From: Albifimbria verrucaria
Lineage: Eukaryota > Ascomycota > Sordariomycetes > Hypocreales > Stachybotryaceae
Direction: 5' to 3'
Length of the DNA: 64,000 bases
Assembly (NCBI GenBank): GCA_020081605.1
Contig: JAHREC010000018.1
Span: 4,588,001-4,652,000, forward strand
Below the pieces are notes generated by a model, which did no database searches, was not told the origin of the DNA, and was given only the letters and a program-made list of their open reading frames with translations. A program made the translations under genes and the position numbers. Positions 48,694 through 60,298 of the stretch are shown in pieces; position 1 is the stretch's first letter, and each line of letters opens with the position of its first letter.

Positions 48694-51102
48694 GGTCGTG
48701 CCTGTGAGCGGCGCGGAGCCGCACTACGTTGAGAACTCCGAGGAGCTATGCGGATGCAGGCGGAGCAGGCGACGCCAGGGCGCAGGACAATGAGGAACAG
48801 AAGAGGCGCAGGCGATCAATGATGCTAAAGCGGGCAGACGGAGTTCTTGTGTGCAAACAATAGTATAAGGATCGATTTGGGTAAGTGTCACGGGCAACGA
48901 GGCTACAACAGAGGACGGCGTCGAGTTTGTTGAGAAGACGTCAGCGGCGGGGGTCCTGAGCGACAGGCGAGAAATCCCCGAGGAGTGTTGATCGAACGCA
49001 GTAGTGATAGGCTCGCGCAGCACATACAAGAACAAACAGTGAACAGGATGAAGCCGTCCAAAAACAACAAAAGGTGCGAAGGAGGAAGAAGAAAAAAGAG
49101 AAGAAGACGAAGGCGTCGGTTGAGGCGGGACTAACGAAAGTTTGTTTGCGCCAGAGAGAGAGAGAGAGGTACGGATACTGAGAGAGAGGGAAGGAAGAAG
49201 AACAAGGCCAGGTACATAAGGTAAGGAAGGAAGGGCCGGTCGGTTGGCTTGGTTGGGAGGAACGTTCCCTCAACGTTGGCCCTTTTTCGCCCAGCCAGCC
49301 AGCCCAGTCACTATGAGTAGTCACCATGAGTAGTCCAGTCCTATGAGTAGTACCTAGGTAAGTAGGTAGTCCTATAAGTTAGTAGGTACCTACCTTACCT
49401 TAGTCCTAGGTCAGGTAACGTAGGTAGTCTAGTAGGTACCAGCATCAGCAAGACCAGCACCAGGCAAGCCAGGCCAGCCAGAATCAGAAGCGCATTCGGG
49501 AATGACAATCCAGAGACACATGATTCTGACCCGCAGGTATCCGCCCACACACACACACCATCTGTCAGGCGGGTACGACGTACCCAACCAAGCCCAGTAG
49601 AGTCCCCGGTCAAGCCAGTGCACATGTAGTCGCTACCATGTGATTACGTCGGATTGGTCCTTTCGACGCCCACCGCCATGTTCAGCCTAGGTTTCCTGGA
49701 CCTCGATCCCCGTTGAGCCGCGGCTTGGTTACCATGTGCTTCGGCGAAGGGCCGTCGCTGAGTGGACATTTTTTTTGCTTTCGGATGGATGTGGCCATGG
49801 TTTTCCCTCTCTTTTATGCTTCTCTTACATCATCTACTTCTGGCTTCGTACCGTCCTTTGTTTTAGTTAGTCAATAGTTTACCCAACGATATGGAGGAGA
49901 CATCACCCACTCTTCCGTCGCATCCATGTCGTTAATGCCTGCGAGGATCCATGGCCCAGCAGAACTAACTGCTGTAAATGGCTTGAAGCCCGTCGCCGTC
50001 CAGGTGACGTGGCTCTCGCCCGATTTTTGTCCCACCTTGCCTCGGCGTGAAGCGACCAACGCGGTTTCACGATGTTAAAACGCCTTACTTCTTTTTATGC
50101 TCCAGAGACGACGAATTGCTGCCCTTTACTGACTCGAGCATACCTCTCGAACGAAAATACTACCTGGAAGAGAAAAGCCCTTTGTTTCGTGTTAACAAGT
50201 TCCGACGGAAACTAGGGATGAAATGGTTTGTTCTGCTTCTTGAGGACCACAGCCCCCAACCATGTATGAGACCGCCCCCATCATTAACCATCTCAACACG
50301 TATCATGTTTCTTTCCCTTCTGCTCTGCAGCAGGCTGCTCTTTCGAGCCCCCAATTGTGCCTGAGGCGCCGGGAACCAGGTTGGCAACAAGGAGGCGGCG
50401 TTTCGTTGAGTGAACAGGTAGCCTCCAGTTTGGATAAAAGACAGGCCTGCCTCAACATGCCATTTTAACCACCTTACAGTACCAACCTACTAGGTACCTA
50501 CATCCTGGCTCCAGGCTGCATTATATTGCTATTTCCTTGCGTCTACCTGTCCGCCCTGGGTTCCTTTTTAAGAAAAGGAAGAAAAAAATTTCCCGAGCAC
50601 CTAAGCACGTCTTATAATAGTCTTATCATGTAGCTGGCCGTTAACATATGCTACCATGTGGCTCTGCATGGCCGTTTCGTCTGGACGTGATCTCCCGTAA
50701 AAACTTATGCAAGACTGTTTGGAGGTGGTTGTTGTGGTTCAAAGGGCCTGCCCACATTGGTCCAGTTAAGAAAAAACCCCGAATTTGCAAATGTACATCC
50801 AATTACAGTGCAAATAGAGAAACCAGACCACTTGAGACGCACTGACACCGCCTAAAGAGACAGTGCAGATAGATCCAATCTCACACAGTCCCAGTCACTG
50901 CCCGCCGCTTTCGATCGCCCGCCAATCGACTGCCGAGATTTACTGGGGTCTGACAGCGACTGACTCTCCATCTGTGCTACTGTTTGCTCCTTGGTCCCAA
51001 CTCGTCGCCTTTTTTTCTGACCAGCTCCTGGCATACGACAATTCTGGAGTTCGGTATACTGTTCCATCCCTGCTGCCCTGTCGTCGCGAGTGCGCTGAGA
51101 AT
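48694..51102. other. Divergent intergenic region, PAH1 and FN3-protein promoters
   Basis: About 2.4 kb between the two starts. It contains a GA tract near 49.16 kb, a TACCTAGGTA-rich island at 49.31-49.44 kb, and pyrimidine-rich sequence before 51.1 kb. Short open frames around 50.0-50.5 kb have no support as genes. Confidence 0.55.
49314..49440. repeat. TACCTAGGTA/GTAGTCC-rich island
   Basis: Repeated ATGAGTAGT units (three copies at 49.31-49.35 kb) merge into overlapping GGTACCTA, TAGGTAAG and GTAGGTAGTC words. This is the densest of several AGGTA/TACCT islands in the intergenic DNA of this window. Confidence 0.7.
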
Positions 51103-54100
51103 ATGTCATGGGAGCTACCAACTTTGATCGCTCTCATCCTCAGCGTCACCGGCTTCTGGTGGCTCTATAGTCCCCAGTCCATCTACCAAAAGGCTCTCTA
51201 TGCCCTCGTCTGCGCCGTCGCCGTCCTCCTCCTCGACCCGCGCGGCCTTCTCCAACACATGTACCGCCAGCTCCTGGGCTACAGCGCCACCCTCGACTTC
51301 CGTCCTCATGTTTTCCTGACCCAGCACTTCACCATGGTCTTGACTCTTGGTGCCGTGGTTTGGTACGTTTGCCCTGTCTTTAGCTCCCCCTCTCCTCTCC
51401 TCCCCTCCTCCTACGTGTCTGGCCGTAGGCCTCCATGCTTCATGTGCTAACTGCCCATCTTTGATCTACAGGCTTCTCCATCGCTCCTGGCAGACGCTTT
51501 GGAAACCCGTCCCGGACCTGATCAATATCCTCGGCGTCGATGTTCCCGAACCGCCCGACGTGTCACTGGCTGGCATTCGAGCCGATGCGGCTACGCTCAG
51601 TTGGACGCGTCCGCCCAGCAACAGACCTGTGCAGAAGTATACCATACAGGTCAACGGTGTTCACGGTTAGTGTTGTCCACGTCCATACGCCAGCCACTTC
51701 TACCTCAGTATCTAATAGAGATCCTTATAGTGGGAGACTCGCCTGGCAACGAGGTTGCCATCACAGTGACGGGTCTGAAACCCGATCACTTTTATAATAT
51801 TCGAGTTGTGGCCATCGGCCCAAACAATTTTCAAGCGGGTAGCCCTGTCGTACGTTTACGGACCTTTGGCAAGGACGGAAAACCACATCTCGGAAACTCG
51901 AGGCTGCCGACCAATTTCGCCGAACACGACGTTCCTCGCATAGGACATGTAGAGGAAAGGGATGATGCAGGTGTGTCAAGGACCTCCGTACCTTCGGTTG
52001 AGGCTGCCCCAGTTCTCGATGGGAACTCGGCAGCGACCCGAGATACGACTACCACCATCCCTGGCCAACGGAGAAATACGGTAAATCGACGCCACTCGCC
52101 CTCTGTCGCCAGCGCCGACCAACCGCCTTTGAAGTCTCCTGCGCTTGACGGCCCGGAATTATCACTAGACGAACTCAATCGCAAGTTTGAGGCCATCCGG
52201 AAGGAGATTGACGACACGTTATCCCTGTACGCCAAGGACGAAGCCGAGTCGCAAAGTCAGGAAGATGAGCTGAAAAAGAGAAAGAGAGGAAGAGGCTAGC
52301 CTTGAAGGAGAAGGAAGAGCAAACGACGCAGCTTAAAGCCTTGGTCCGCACCACTATGGAGCAGATGCGAGCTGCCGAGAAAGAGCGGTCCAAGAGAGAA
52401 CAACAATTGAAGGACAAGGAAAGTAAGAAGTCCAAGGTCCGAGACAACATTACCAAGCTTGAAAACGAGATAGAGCGGATGAAGAGGGAGCGACAAGGTT
52501 TCGAGACCCAGAAGATGGAGCTTGAACAGAAGAGGGATTGCGATGTTCGCAAGCTGGACGAGGCCAATTCTCAGCTTCACGAGAATTGCACTGAACTCGA
52601 GGCGGAGCTAAAAGATAAGGGCAAACAACTGCAGGACCTGAAGGAAGCTCGGGAACAACTCCCAGGAGCCGACGACGAGCAATGGAAGGAAAACGATGCT
52701 GTAGTCAAGAGAGAATGGGAAGCCAAACGCAAGGAACTGCATAACCATTTGGTCGCAGAAACTAAAAGGGTCACCAACTGGATCAGCACATTCGAATTCT
52801 GGCCGAACAACTTAGCATCCAGCACCAGTCTGGCTTGGCCTTCTATAACCACGCAGAAGCCTCGTCCGCCGTTGATTTTGACCCGCCACAGTCTACTCAA
52901 GCTAAGCGTCTCAGCCATAACAGCAATACGCTGTCACCACCTAGTCAATTCGCTGCATCCGACTCCCAATACAAGTCCCAATCCGGATTTAGCAACTCAG
53001 GCTTCGCACCACCCTTTTTATGGATATTCCTAATCGATCCCACGAGGAGGCTGATTTCAAGACTGCCAGCGGGCCATTGAGTCCAACTGCGCATGCCCTT
53101 CTACCCTCGGACATCTTTGACGATACAGAAATACCAGACGCCAGATTGAGGGAAAGTCCCTTCTTGCCGGAAGCTATCACTGCTGGCGAAGACGACCCGC
53201 AATCGCCGTCTTCGTCGATTCGTTCTTTCAGTGCTGTGTCAAGTCCACAGGGCTCAAGCTACAATTTACCATTCCCTCAGTATTCTGATAACGGCGACGT
53301 AAGGTCATTACACATGAACTCATCTCCTACAGCACCCGCCGTTTCAGGACATCGTCTCACTAGCCTTCTCTCAACCTTCCAACGCAATCGAGCACCAAAG
53401 ATATCAGACGACGGTGGCCCACCTATCGGAACCCTCAAGTCAGGACAAAGCCAATCATTCCCACGTGGTACTGATGACGTTGAAGCTATCGGTAGCAAAC
53501 GTAGGCTTAGTCTGTCGTGGATGAACCGCAACTCGGCACCTCTCGATAGCAGCATCGTCAACCAGTCGGCCCAGTCCAAAGCATTCTCATCGCGCCGTTT
53601 AGGTGTCTTTACAAATTCGGCGAATGCCTTTTTCTCAGATCGAGACCGTCAGACGTCCAGGCCAGCTTCAATTGCTTCCTCGGACTTGCCCCGACCATCA
53701 ACTGATAGCAGTTCGATTTGGGAGCTCCAGGCGACTCTTCTTTGGCAAAGAATCGACTTTGGTCTCCTGGTGACGCCCGCTGGGCTTCACGGAATGCTTC
53801 CCGTCATGCATCACACCACGGGTCTCCTTCTGCTCTGACGACGACCTTGGCATCAGCTGACGACGAAATCCTTGACGAGGATGATTTACTCGATCCACAG
53901 ACATCACCAAGCCAAGTTGGTGTCATTGGATCTCGCCCGCCGGGCGCCTCTAAGTTGATGAACCAGCGTTTGAACCCCGCTGCGCCCACCTTCATGGGAA
54001 ATATTTTCCGCAAAGACAAGGACAGAGATTCTGGTACGGACAAGGAAAAGCAGAAAGGCAAGGACAAAGACCGATACAAGGAAAAGGGCAAGGATGCAAA

Positions 54101-54676
54101 GGGCAAGAGCAAAGACGCTGCTACCCCAAGCATCGAATTACCGCCTGCTAGCGATGATTCGCCCTCTGACTCGCGCATGTCTCGTGATACCTATTCCGTC
54201 CATACCCAGACATCGGTATCCGAGTCTCACGAATCGTTGCCACTGGACTCTACCCTGTCGAACACGCCGTCGGAGCTGAATCCAGGTTCTGCATCAAGCA
54301 TGAAGGACCCTGAGAACGTCGTTAGGAAACTGTTCCGGAAGGGAAGCTCCGGGAAGTTCAGCTTGTCGTCGAGATTGGGCAAAGACTCGAGTCTCTTTAA
54401 GAAGGGCCTGGCAGTGCCACCAACTCTGACAAGAACACTTCCGCAGAGCACCGCTCAAGCATCGGCGACTTGGACGACCTCGGCGAGGACGTAGCCCAGC
54501 TCGGCCGCAGCTTCGATAGCGGGACTAGCAGCCCGTACCTTGGGCCCGCCAGGTCCAAGGAGAGCATCAAAGAAGGCCGCATGAGCTCGTGGCGCTTCTC
54601 CATGAAGAAGAAGGGTAAGGACTCGTCTAAGGAGAAGGAGAGCTTGGAACTCGAGAGGGCACCTGATGAGGAATGA
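51103..54676 (+). CDS. Membrane-anchored fibronectin type III, coiled-coil and disordered protein
   Basis: Three exons: 51103-51362, 51472-51665 and 51731-54676; about 1134 residues. The N-terminus has three hydrophobic segments (LPTLIALILSVTGFWWLY, ALYALVCAVAVLLL, FTMVLTLGAVVWLL). A fibronectin type III domain follows at about residues 112-205 (PPDVSLAGIRADAATLSWTR, VQKYTIQVNGV, ITVTGLKPDHFYNIRVVAIG). Next come a Ser/Pro linker, a strongly charged coiled coil at about 350-540 (QLKALVRTTMEQMRAAEKER, NITKLENEIERMKRERQ), and a long Ser-rich region with a Lys/Asp block (KDKDRDSGTDKEKQKGKDKD). No catalytic motif is visible, and I do not know its function. The layout suggests a cytoplasmic scaffold on a membrane. 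Breaks: A runs 52273-52277 and 52764-52770 (or the adjoining G run), 53012-53014, 53720-53722 and 54417-54421, each one base. The total then is 1135 codons. Confidence 0.82.
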
Positions 54677-55111
54677 GGAGGCTCTCATGTCTTATGCATG
54701 AATACTTAAAGTGAATCGACGATATCTTGCACAGCGGCCGGATATATGCGGTGAAAAATGGATACAGCGACAGTGATGTGATAGCTGGGTACACAATTGG
54801 AAATAGACTTTGCCTGCTTGCAATGGCTCTCAACTCTTGGACAAAAGCGTTCCCTATCATTGTACAAGACATTTTGTGCCACGTAGATCACGGGCTTCAC
54901 ATGCTAACCACAAAGTATCATCACATTCGTAAACGATGGAACCATGAAATGAAGGGTAGAAACGTGACGCTGAGCCACTATCTGTATTTGTACAATATCC
55001 ACAGGATCTTACATCTCTATCTACACATGTTGTTATATCAATACACGCTAGCTTCGAGCCATAACGCCATAATATTATACAGTTGCAAAGTTCTTTCTGA
55101 CTTGCATTGGC
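54677..55111. other. Convergent intergenic region
   Basis: 3' flanks of the FN3 protein gene and lysyl-tRNA synthetase. AT-rich in the middle; no gene supported. Confidence 0.55.
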
Positions 55112-57031
55112 TCATGAGGTCTCGCGGTTGGTCTGGTCCTCTGCAGCGGACACAGACACCACGTTGCGAAGCGTTCCGAAACTTAGACAGTCACTGATAC
55201 GGTTCGCACCGGAGAAGAGCATTACCAAGCGCTCAACGCCGCAGCCCCAACCACCGGTGGGTGGTAGGCCATATTCAAGAGCCTTGATGAAGCTCTGATC
55301 AAGAGGGAGGCGTCACCATCAGGGTCTTCCGACAAGGCTGAGATGTGCTCTCCCTCTTCGGGAGTTCGCATACCAATTCCTCCGTCAGGTAGATTGACCA
55401 ACAAACGATGGGCCTCGAGCTTGCGCTTCTGCTCCTGAGGATCATTCTCCTCCTCGTACATGTTGGCCAGCTCTCGTCCGCCGATAAAAGCTCAGCTCGT
55501 GCAGACACAAGCTGGAAAGTGGTAGGGCAAACAAACGACTTTGCAAGTGGTGACATGCAAGCCGGTTGGTTCATAAGGAAGATTGGCTGCTCCATAGACA
55601 TGGGTTCTAGATAGATCGATGCGAGACGATCGAGCAGTTTGGAAAGTGAGGTAGGTGTCTCGCCAGGGACATCAATATTAGAGAGCTTCAGAATGGCGAG
55701 CAGTTCGGGTAGAGCATCCTCTGCGGAAAGTCGAGGCAGGCGAATGCCCATGGCCTCTTCAAGAGCCGGAACAAAGTCAACCCTCTTGAAGGGGCGAACA
55801 AATCGGCTGAGATCAATGGGGGCAGCGAAGTGAACTCCTTCGAAATGAGCTCCTGAGAATTCTTGGCCAAGCTATAGAGCAGTTCCTCGGTCTCGTTCAT
55901 GAGATCGTCAAGGTTGGAGTAAGCGCTATAGAATTCACACGTAGTGAATTCAGGATTATGAGTAGCATCGATGCCCTCATTTCGGAAGGCAGGACCCATC
56001 TCAAAAACCTTTTCCACGCCGCCAACTACCAGGCGCTTGAGCCATAGCTCGGGCGCTATACGGAGAGCCATGTCCTTTTCTCGAAATTCCGTTGCTCTCG
56101 TGACAAACGGACGTGCAATGGCACCGCCGGCATTCTCTGCAAGAATGGGGTCTGGAACTCCAGGAACTTCTTGGAATGGAAGTAATCCCGCATATGCTTC
56201 ATGATCGAAGAACGTAAGCGGAGGATATCAACCGCCTCTTGGTTGACAAGCATATCAACATGTCGCTCCTGCATCCTTGTCTTGGGGTCGGTCAGCTTTT
56301 CAGGGATTTGCTGCATGGCCGGCGACAGAAGTTCAGGTAGTTGGACAGCTTCCAGGGTGCGAGAGCCTGAGCTTGTCAAGGTGGGCTTGCCTTTAACCGC
56401 TGTGAAAAATGTGAGCCGACATTCAGTCCAAGGATTGGTTCTTTGTGGTCCAACTTACAGATGTGATCGCCCACTTGTATCAGGTGTTTGAACATGGAGA
56501 ATTTCTGCTTTCCCAGGACATGATCCGGGATGCATTTTTACGACTCAACATGACCTGGACCTTGCGGAACTCATTGACAACATCAAGGAATATCAAGTTG
56601 TTCCCTACGACATGGATTCGCCGCACACGACCGTTCAAGGCAACAGGAGGAGCGTCGGCTTCCTTCATCCTCTCGTCAAATGTCTCCATAAACTCTTCCA
56701 CAGTCATCCGAGAGGGAGAGGATTGGATGCGAGGATAAAGCTCAGTATAGAGCGGATCCTCGCTCTCCTCATCCTTGGCAAACTCCGCGAGGCGGTGCCG
56801 TTTGAAGGACGAGTGGTCTCCATCCTCGAGAGCATCTTTAAACTTCGATGCCTTCGCAGGAGCCTCGGATGCAGTCGAAGCAGGCCTTTGCAGGGATGCT
56901 GGCATGGAGCGTCCGGCAAGACTGGGAGAGAATTGACGACATGACAGAAGAAGGTGGGAGCTGGTTGTGGTTGTGGCAACACGGCGAAGCGTGGACTGGC
57001 GAGCCAGCCGAAGGCAGTTGACGACACTCAT
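55112..57031 (-). CDS. Mitochondrial lysyl-tRNA synthetase
   Basis: Class IIb synthetase charging mitochondrial tRNA-Lys (MSK1 in yeast). Exons are 56459-57031 and 55112-56399; 621 residues restored. The first 55 residues are an Arg/Ser/Thr-rich targeting sequence. The OB-fold anticodon-binding domain has [20 protein letters not shown]. Catalytic motifs follow: motif 1 region ([20 protein letters not shown]), [14 protein letters not shown], motif 2 ([30 protein letters not shown]) and motif 3 ([16 protein letters not shown]), all intact after frame correction. Five breaks: 56527-56529, 56147-56150, 55818-55822, the A run 55486-55489 and 55305-55307. Each is one base, and the total becomes 622 codons. 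The A-run break shows that A/T homopolymers are also affected. It is divergent from ARP4, 534 bp apart. The stop is placed at 55112-55114 after motif 3 because the shadow frame ends earlier. Confidence 0.93.
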
Positions 57032-57565
57032 CGTGCCTACAATTGAGCGTTAGTATACGAAATTGATCCAACAATTCGAACAAGACGCGTGTGAGAAAAT
57101 CCCGATTCAGAGGTTGGCGTAGATAAATCAACCACAGCAAGCTGTGTCATTCGCAGCGGTTCTAAGGCTATTGCGAGATCATCACGAAAGGATGGAGTGA
57201 AAGGAAACCAGCATGAGATAAATATAACTTACAATCATAGCAACGACGCGAATGCAGCGCTCCACCGGACGTGGAGGCACGTATTTCGCGATGGGAGGCC
57301 GCCTTGGTGAGATGAAGGTGGAAGGTTTCTCAAATTATATGGAGGCTAATAAAAATTATTGATGGGGTTTTTTCCGAGCTCCATCCACATGAGGTACATT
57401 TGACGTACCGAACCTTGCACCGCCACAGTGTCGACGCCACAGCTCCAGCGAGGTGGTTAGATCCTCGGTGAGCTCGCCAACCACCTTGATTGAAATTTGT
57501 TTGCAACGCGACAACGTCGTTTGTAGCACCCAAGACCACGCATCGCGACCGACGGATTTGCAATC
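57032..57565. promoter_or_regulatory. Divergent promoter of lysyl-tRNA synthetase and ARP4
   Basis: 534 bp between the two start codons; it must hold both promoters. No specific binding site is recognised. Confidence 0.5.
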
Positions 57566-59028
57566 ATGGCCCAGCAGCCCTTGTCTTCGTCGGTGCAGCC
57601 GACCGATATCTATGGAGGAGGTGCGCCCGCCTTGATCCCTCCTAACGCGTGACAGTTCACTGACAATGGTCCAACTAGATGAGGTCTCCGCCCTTGTTCT
57701 CGACCCGGGATACTGCAACACTCGCGCAGGCTTCGCGGGCGAGGACGTCCCCAAGTCGATATTCCCTTCCTTCTACGGCCATGTTACCAGCGACCCCTCG
57801 CGACCTCTTTGGCGACGAATGCATCATCCCCGACCCGACTTCGAGGTGCGCAACTACATGAACCGCGACAGCGTTGTCGAGGATTGGGACGTCGCGGGCA
57901 AGATCTGGGAGCACATGCTTGTTAAGCGTCTGCAACCAGAGAAGCAGTCGTCCCCTTCCAAGAATGGCCTGAACGACGACCCCAAGGACCAGGATGGCGA
58001 GGGCGACGTGGCCATGGATGACGCGACAGCAGAAGCGCAAGAGAAGGCGCTGCAGGAGAACCCTCTCCTGATGACAGAAGCTCCCTGGAACACGCCCAAG
58101 TCGAGGGAGAAGGCAATTGAGATTATCATGGAGAACTGGGGCTGCCCGGCCTTCTGGCTCAGCCGTACCCCTGTTCTGGCTGCCTTCGCGGCTGGCAAGG
58201 CTACTGCTCTGGTCATCGACGTTGGAGGCGCCAACACTTCCGTGACCGCCATCCACGACGGCATGGTTCTCAAGCGATCCATCCAGCGTTCCCCGCCGGC
58301 GGCCTCTGGTTGTCATCCCAGATCCGCAGCTTGTGGGAGACGTCTGAGCCCAAGGTCGAGCTCGTCCCCACCTTCATGGTCGAGAACAAGACGCCAGTTG
58401 ATGCTGGTGCACCCGCTCAGGCACGACTCCGCAAATTCCCGTACGAGATTCACGATTCTTTCCGTGCTTACGAGGATGAGCGCGTGCTCACCGAGTTCAA
58501 GGAGTCGGTGGTCGAGGTGTGGAGGGGACCAGGACGCTACAACACCCCGGAAACGAGGACTACGTGAAGTCGCAACCGGGCCGGGTCTTTGAGATGCCCG
58601 ATGGCTACAACCAGATGTGGCGCGAGCAGCGCTTCAAGGTGACCGAGGGCATGTGGGACGAGACCGCCGGCTACAACGTTCCCGAGACGGAGCGTTTGAC
58701 CAAGGCGCAGACGATCCCCGAGCTTATCAAGGCCGCTCTCGGAGCCGTCGATGTTGATTTGCGGGGCAACCTTCTCGCCAACGTCGTTGTCACCGGTAGC
58801 ACCAGTCTCATCAACGGCTTCAACGACCGTCTGAACAACGAGCTCACGGCCATGTACCCGGGTCTCAAGATCAAGATCCACGCGGCCGGCCTGACCAGCG
58901 AGCGCCGCTTCGGCTCCTGGATCGGCGGCAGCATCCTCGCCAGCTTGGGTACCTTCCACCAAATGTGGATATCACGAAAAGAGTACGAGGAGAACGGCGC
59001 GAGCATCGTGGAGAAGCGATGCAAGTAA
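57566..59028 (+). CDS. ARP4: Actin-related protein 4 (NuA4, SWR1 and INO80 subunit)
   Basis: Nuclear actin-related protein of chromatin-modifying complexes. Exons are 57566-57620 and 57679-59028. Exon 1 encodes only 18 residues ([18 protein letters not shown]), the usual ARP4 N-terminus. The restored length is 468 residues, normal for the family. The actin fold starts [20 protein letters not shown] and [13 protein letters not shown]. An acidic insertion (about 120-150; [15 protein letters not shown]) is followed by [20 protein letters not shown] and the second phosphate loop [19 protein letters not shown]. The C-terminus has [16 protein letters not shown] and [20 protein letters not shown], then [12 protein letters not shown]. 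Two breaks, C runs 58291-58294 and 58545-58548, each need one C and give 469 codons. Confidence 0.94.
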
Positions 59029-59338
59029 GGGTTACGCAGCGTCTAGCTGGTTTGTCGATTAGGTGGGCTATAGGAAGGGGTGAAAAAGACACCCCGGCGT
59101 ACGGAGTTGGGATACTGCCTAGTGTGCGCGTTTCCTGTTGTAGAGGCTAAAAAGAATTTGACAAAGACTCGTTTTCAGATTGATTGGTGAGAGTGACTAG
59201 AACAAGATCACCAGCTCAGGCGAAGGAAATTTAAGTATGAAGGTAGGACAAGCGCTTCTTGACAATGTGTTCGCAGTGATATTGCGTAGCTTCGTTGCAC
59301 ATCAGATCTGTAATATACAAGGGTCACGTCTACTCGAT
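59029..59338. other. Convergent intergenic region
   Basis: 3' flanks of ARP4 and the DNA glycosylase; 310 bp, no other feature. Confidence 0.6.
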
Positions 59339-60298
59339 CTATTCCGCCACAGGCTCAGCCTTTACCTCCTGCTCCCTTTCTCCGGGTTCAGCCTTCACCT
59401 CCGATTCTTTTTCCCTTTCGGCCCGCCTGACTTTGACCCAAGCACCGAGCTCATTCCAGATACTCTGCTTCTCTGCGGGTGACAAGGTGGCAGCCAGGCC
59501 ACTGGTGCTGCTCGCGACGAAGACCCTCGCGCCAGCCCATTCACCAGGTATGACGCCCATGTTCTCAGAGTCGTCCTGCCAGCCGTACTTGAAGGCGTTG
59601 CCGACTTTTGAGCCGTGGCGGACACGCCAGATGCTTTCCCAGATGCTCTTGCCGACAATGCACATGCATTCGGGACGCCAGCGGCGAGCCTTTTCCTCGA
59701 GCGCGGCAACGCCTTCGTCCATTTCCTGTTTGCTCAGTTCAGCGCCGTTGCGGCTAGGACGACCGACGATGTTGGTCAGACCGAGTGAGTAGAGCTCCGG
59801 CATCTGACGGTCCTCATCTGCGCGGCAAGCACGTGGGGTGACACCGCTGGAATAGAGGAGCTTCCAGAACAGATTCGAAGGGTGGGCGTACGCATGGCCC
59901 GTGACGGCAGTCTGTATGCCGGGGTTGAGGCCGACAAAGAAGACTAGGAGATTGGGAGCGACAGCATCTGGGAGCCCGTTGAGGTGGGCGTACTTGGAGG
60001 GTGGCGCATAGCCAGAGGGTGTCCGGTTGCGCTTCTTCTTCGAAGGTGCCGGGCTGGCGGAGGAGGACTTTCGTTTGGGAGCCGGTGACGGTGAGGCCGG
60101 CGTCGGTGAGTCTTTGATGATGGCCTTTGTGGGAGACGCCGAGAAGCGAGGGCTTCGCCTGGGAAGAGCCGCGGGCTCTGATGCGTGATACATAAAGTTG
60201 TTAAGCTGAAGGCGGCCCTTGAAGGTGGCCAGCGCCTCGCTTGGGCTGTGGTCTTCGGGTGCAGTCTCCGCCATGGTATCTTGGACGTGTGAAGCCAT
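59339..60298 (-). CDS. G/T(U) mismatch-specific DNA glycosylase, TDG/MUG family
   Basis: Removes uracil or thymine from G mispairs in base-excision repair, in the nucleus. A single exon of 319 residues with no frame break. The N-terminal 100 residues are disordered, with basic and Ser/Pro stretches (SPAPKRKSSSASPAP, SKKKRNRTP) that could act as a nuclear localisation signal. The catalytic core has motif 1 VGLNPG (catalytic Asn present) followed by HPSNLFWKLLYSSG, GLTNIVGRPSRNGAELS and the second motif VASSTSGLAA (SST in place of the common PSSSAR-type loop). The C-terminal tail is acidic and repetitive (EVKAEPGEREQEVKAEP). Start choice: the first Met. A second Met eight codons on is also possible and would leave the core unchanged. 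Confidence 0.93.
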   Translation of the reverse strand: MASHVQDTMAETAPEDHSPSEALATFKGRLQLNNFMYHASEPAALPRRSPRFSASPTKAIIKDSPTPASPSPAPKRKSSSASPAPSKKKRNRTPSGYAPPSKYAHLNGLPDAVAPNLLVFFVGLNPGIQTAVTGHAYAHPSNLFWKLLYSSGVTPRACRADEDRQMPELYSLGLTNIVGRPSRNGAELSKQEMDEGVAALEEKARRWRPECMCIVGKSIWESIWRVRHGSKVGNAFKYGWQDDSENMGVIPGEWAGARVFVASSTSGLAATLSPAEKQSIWNELGAWVKVRRAEREKESEVKAEPGEREQEVKAEPVAE

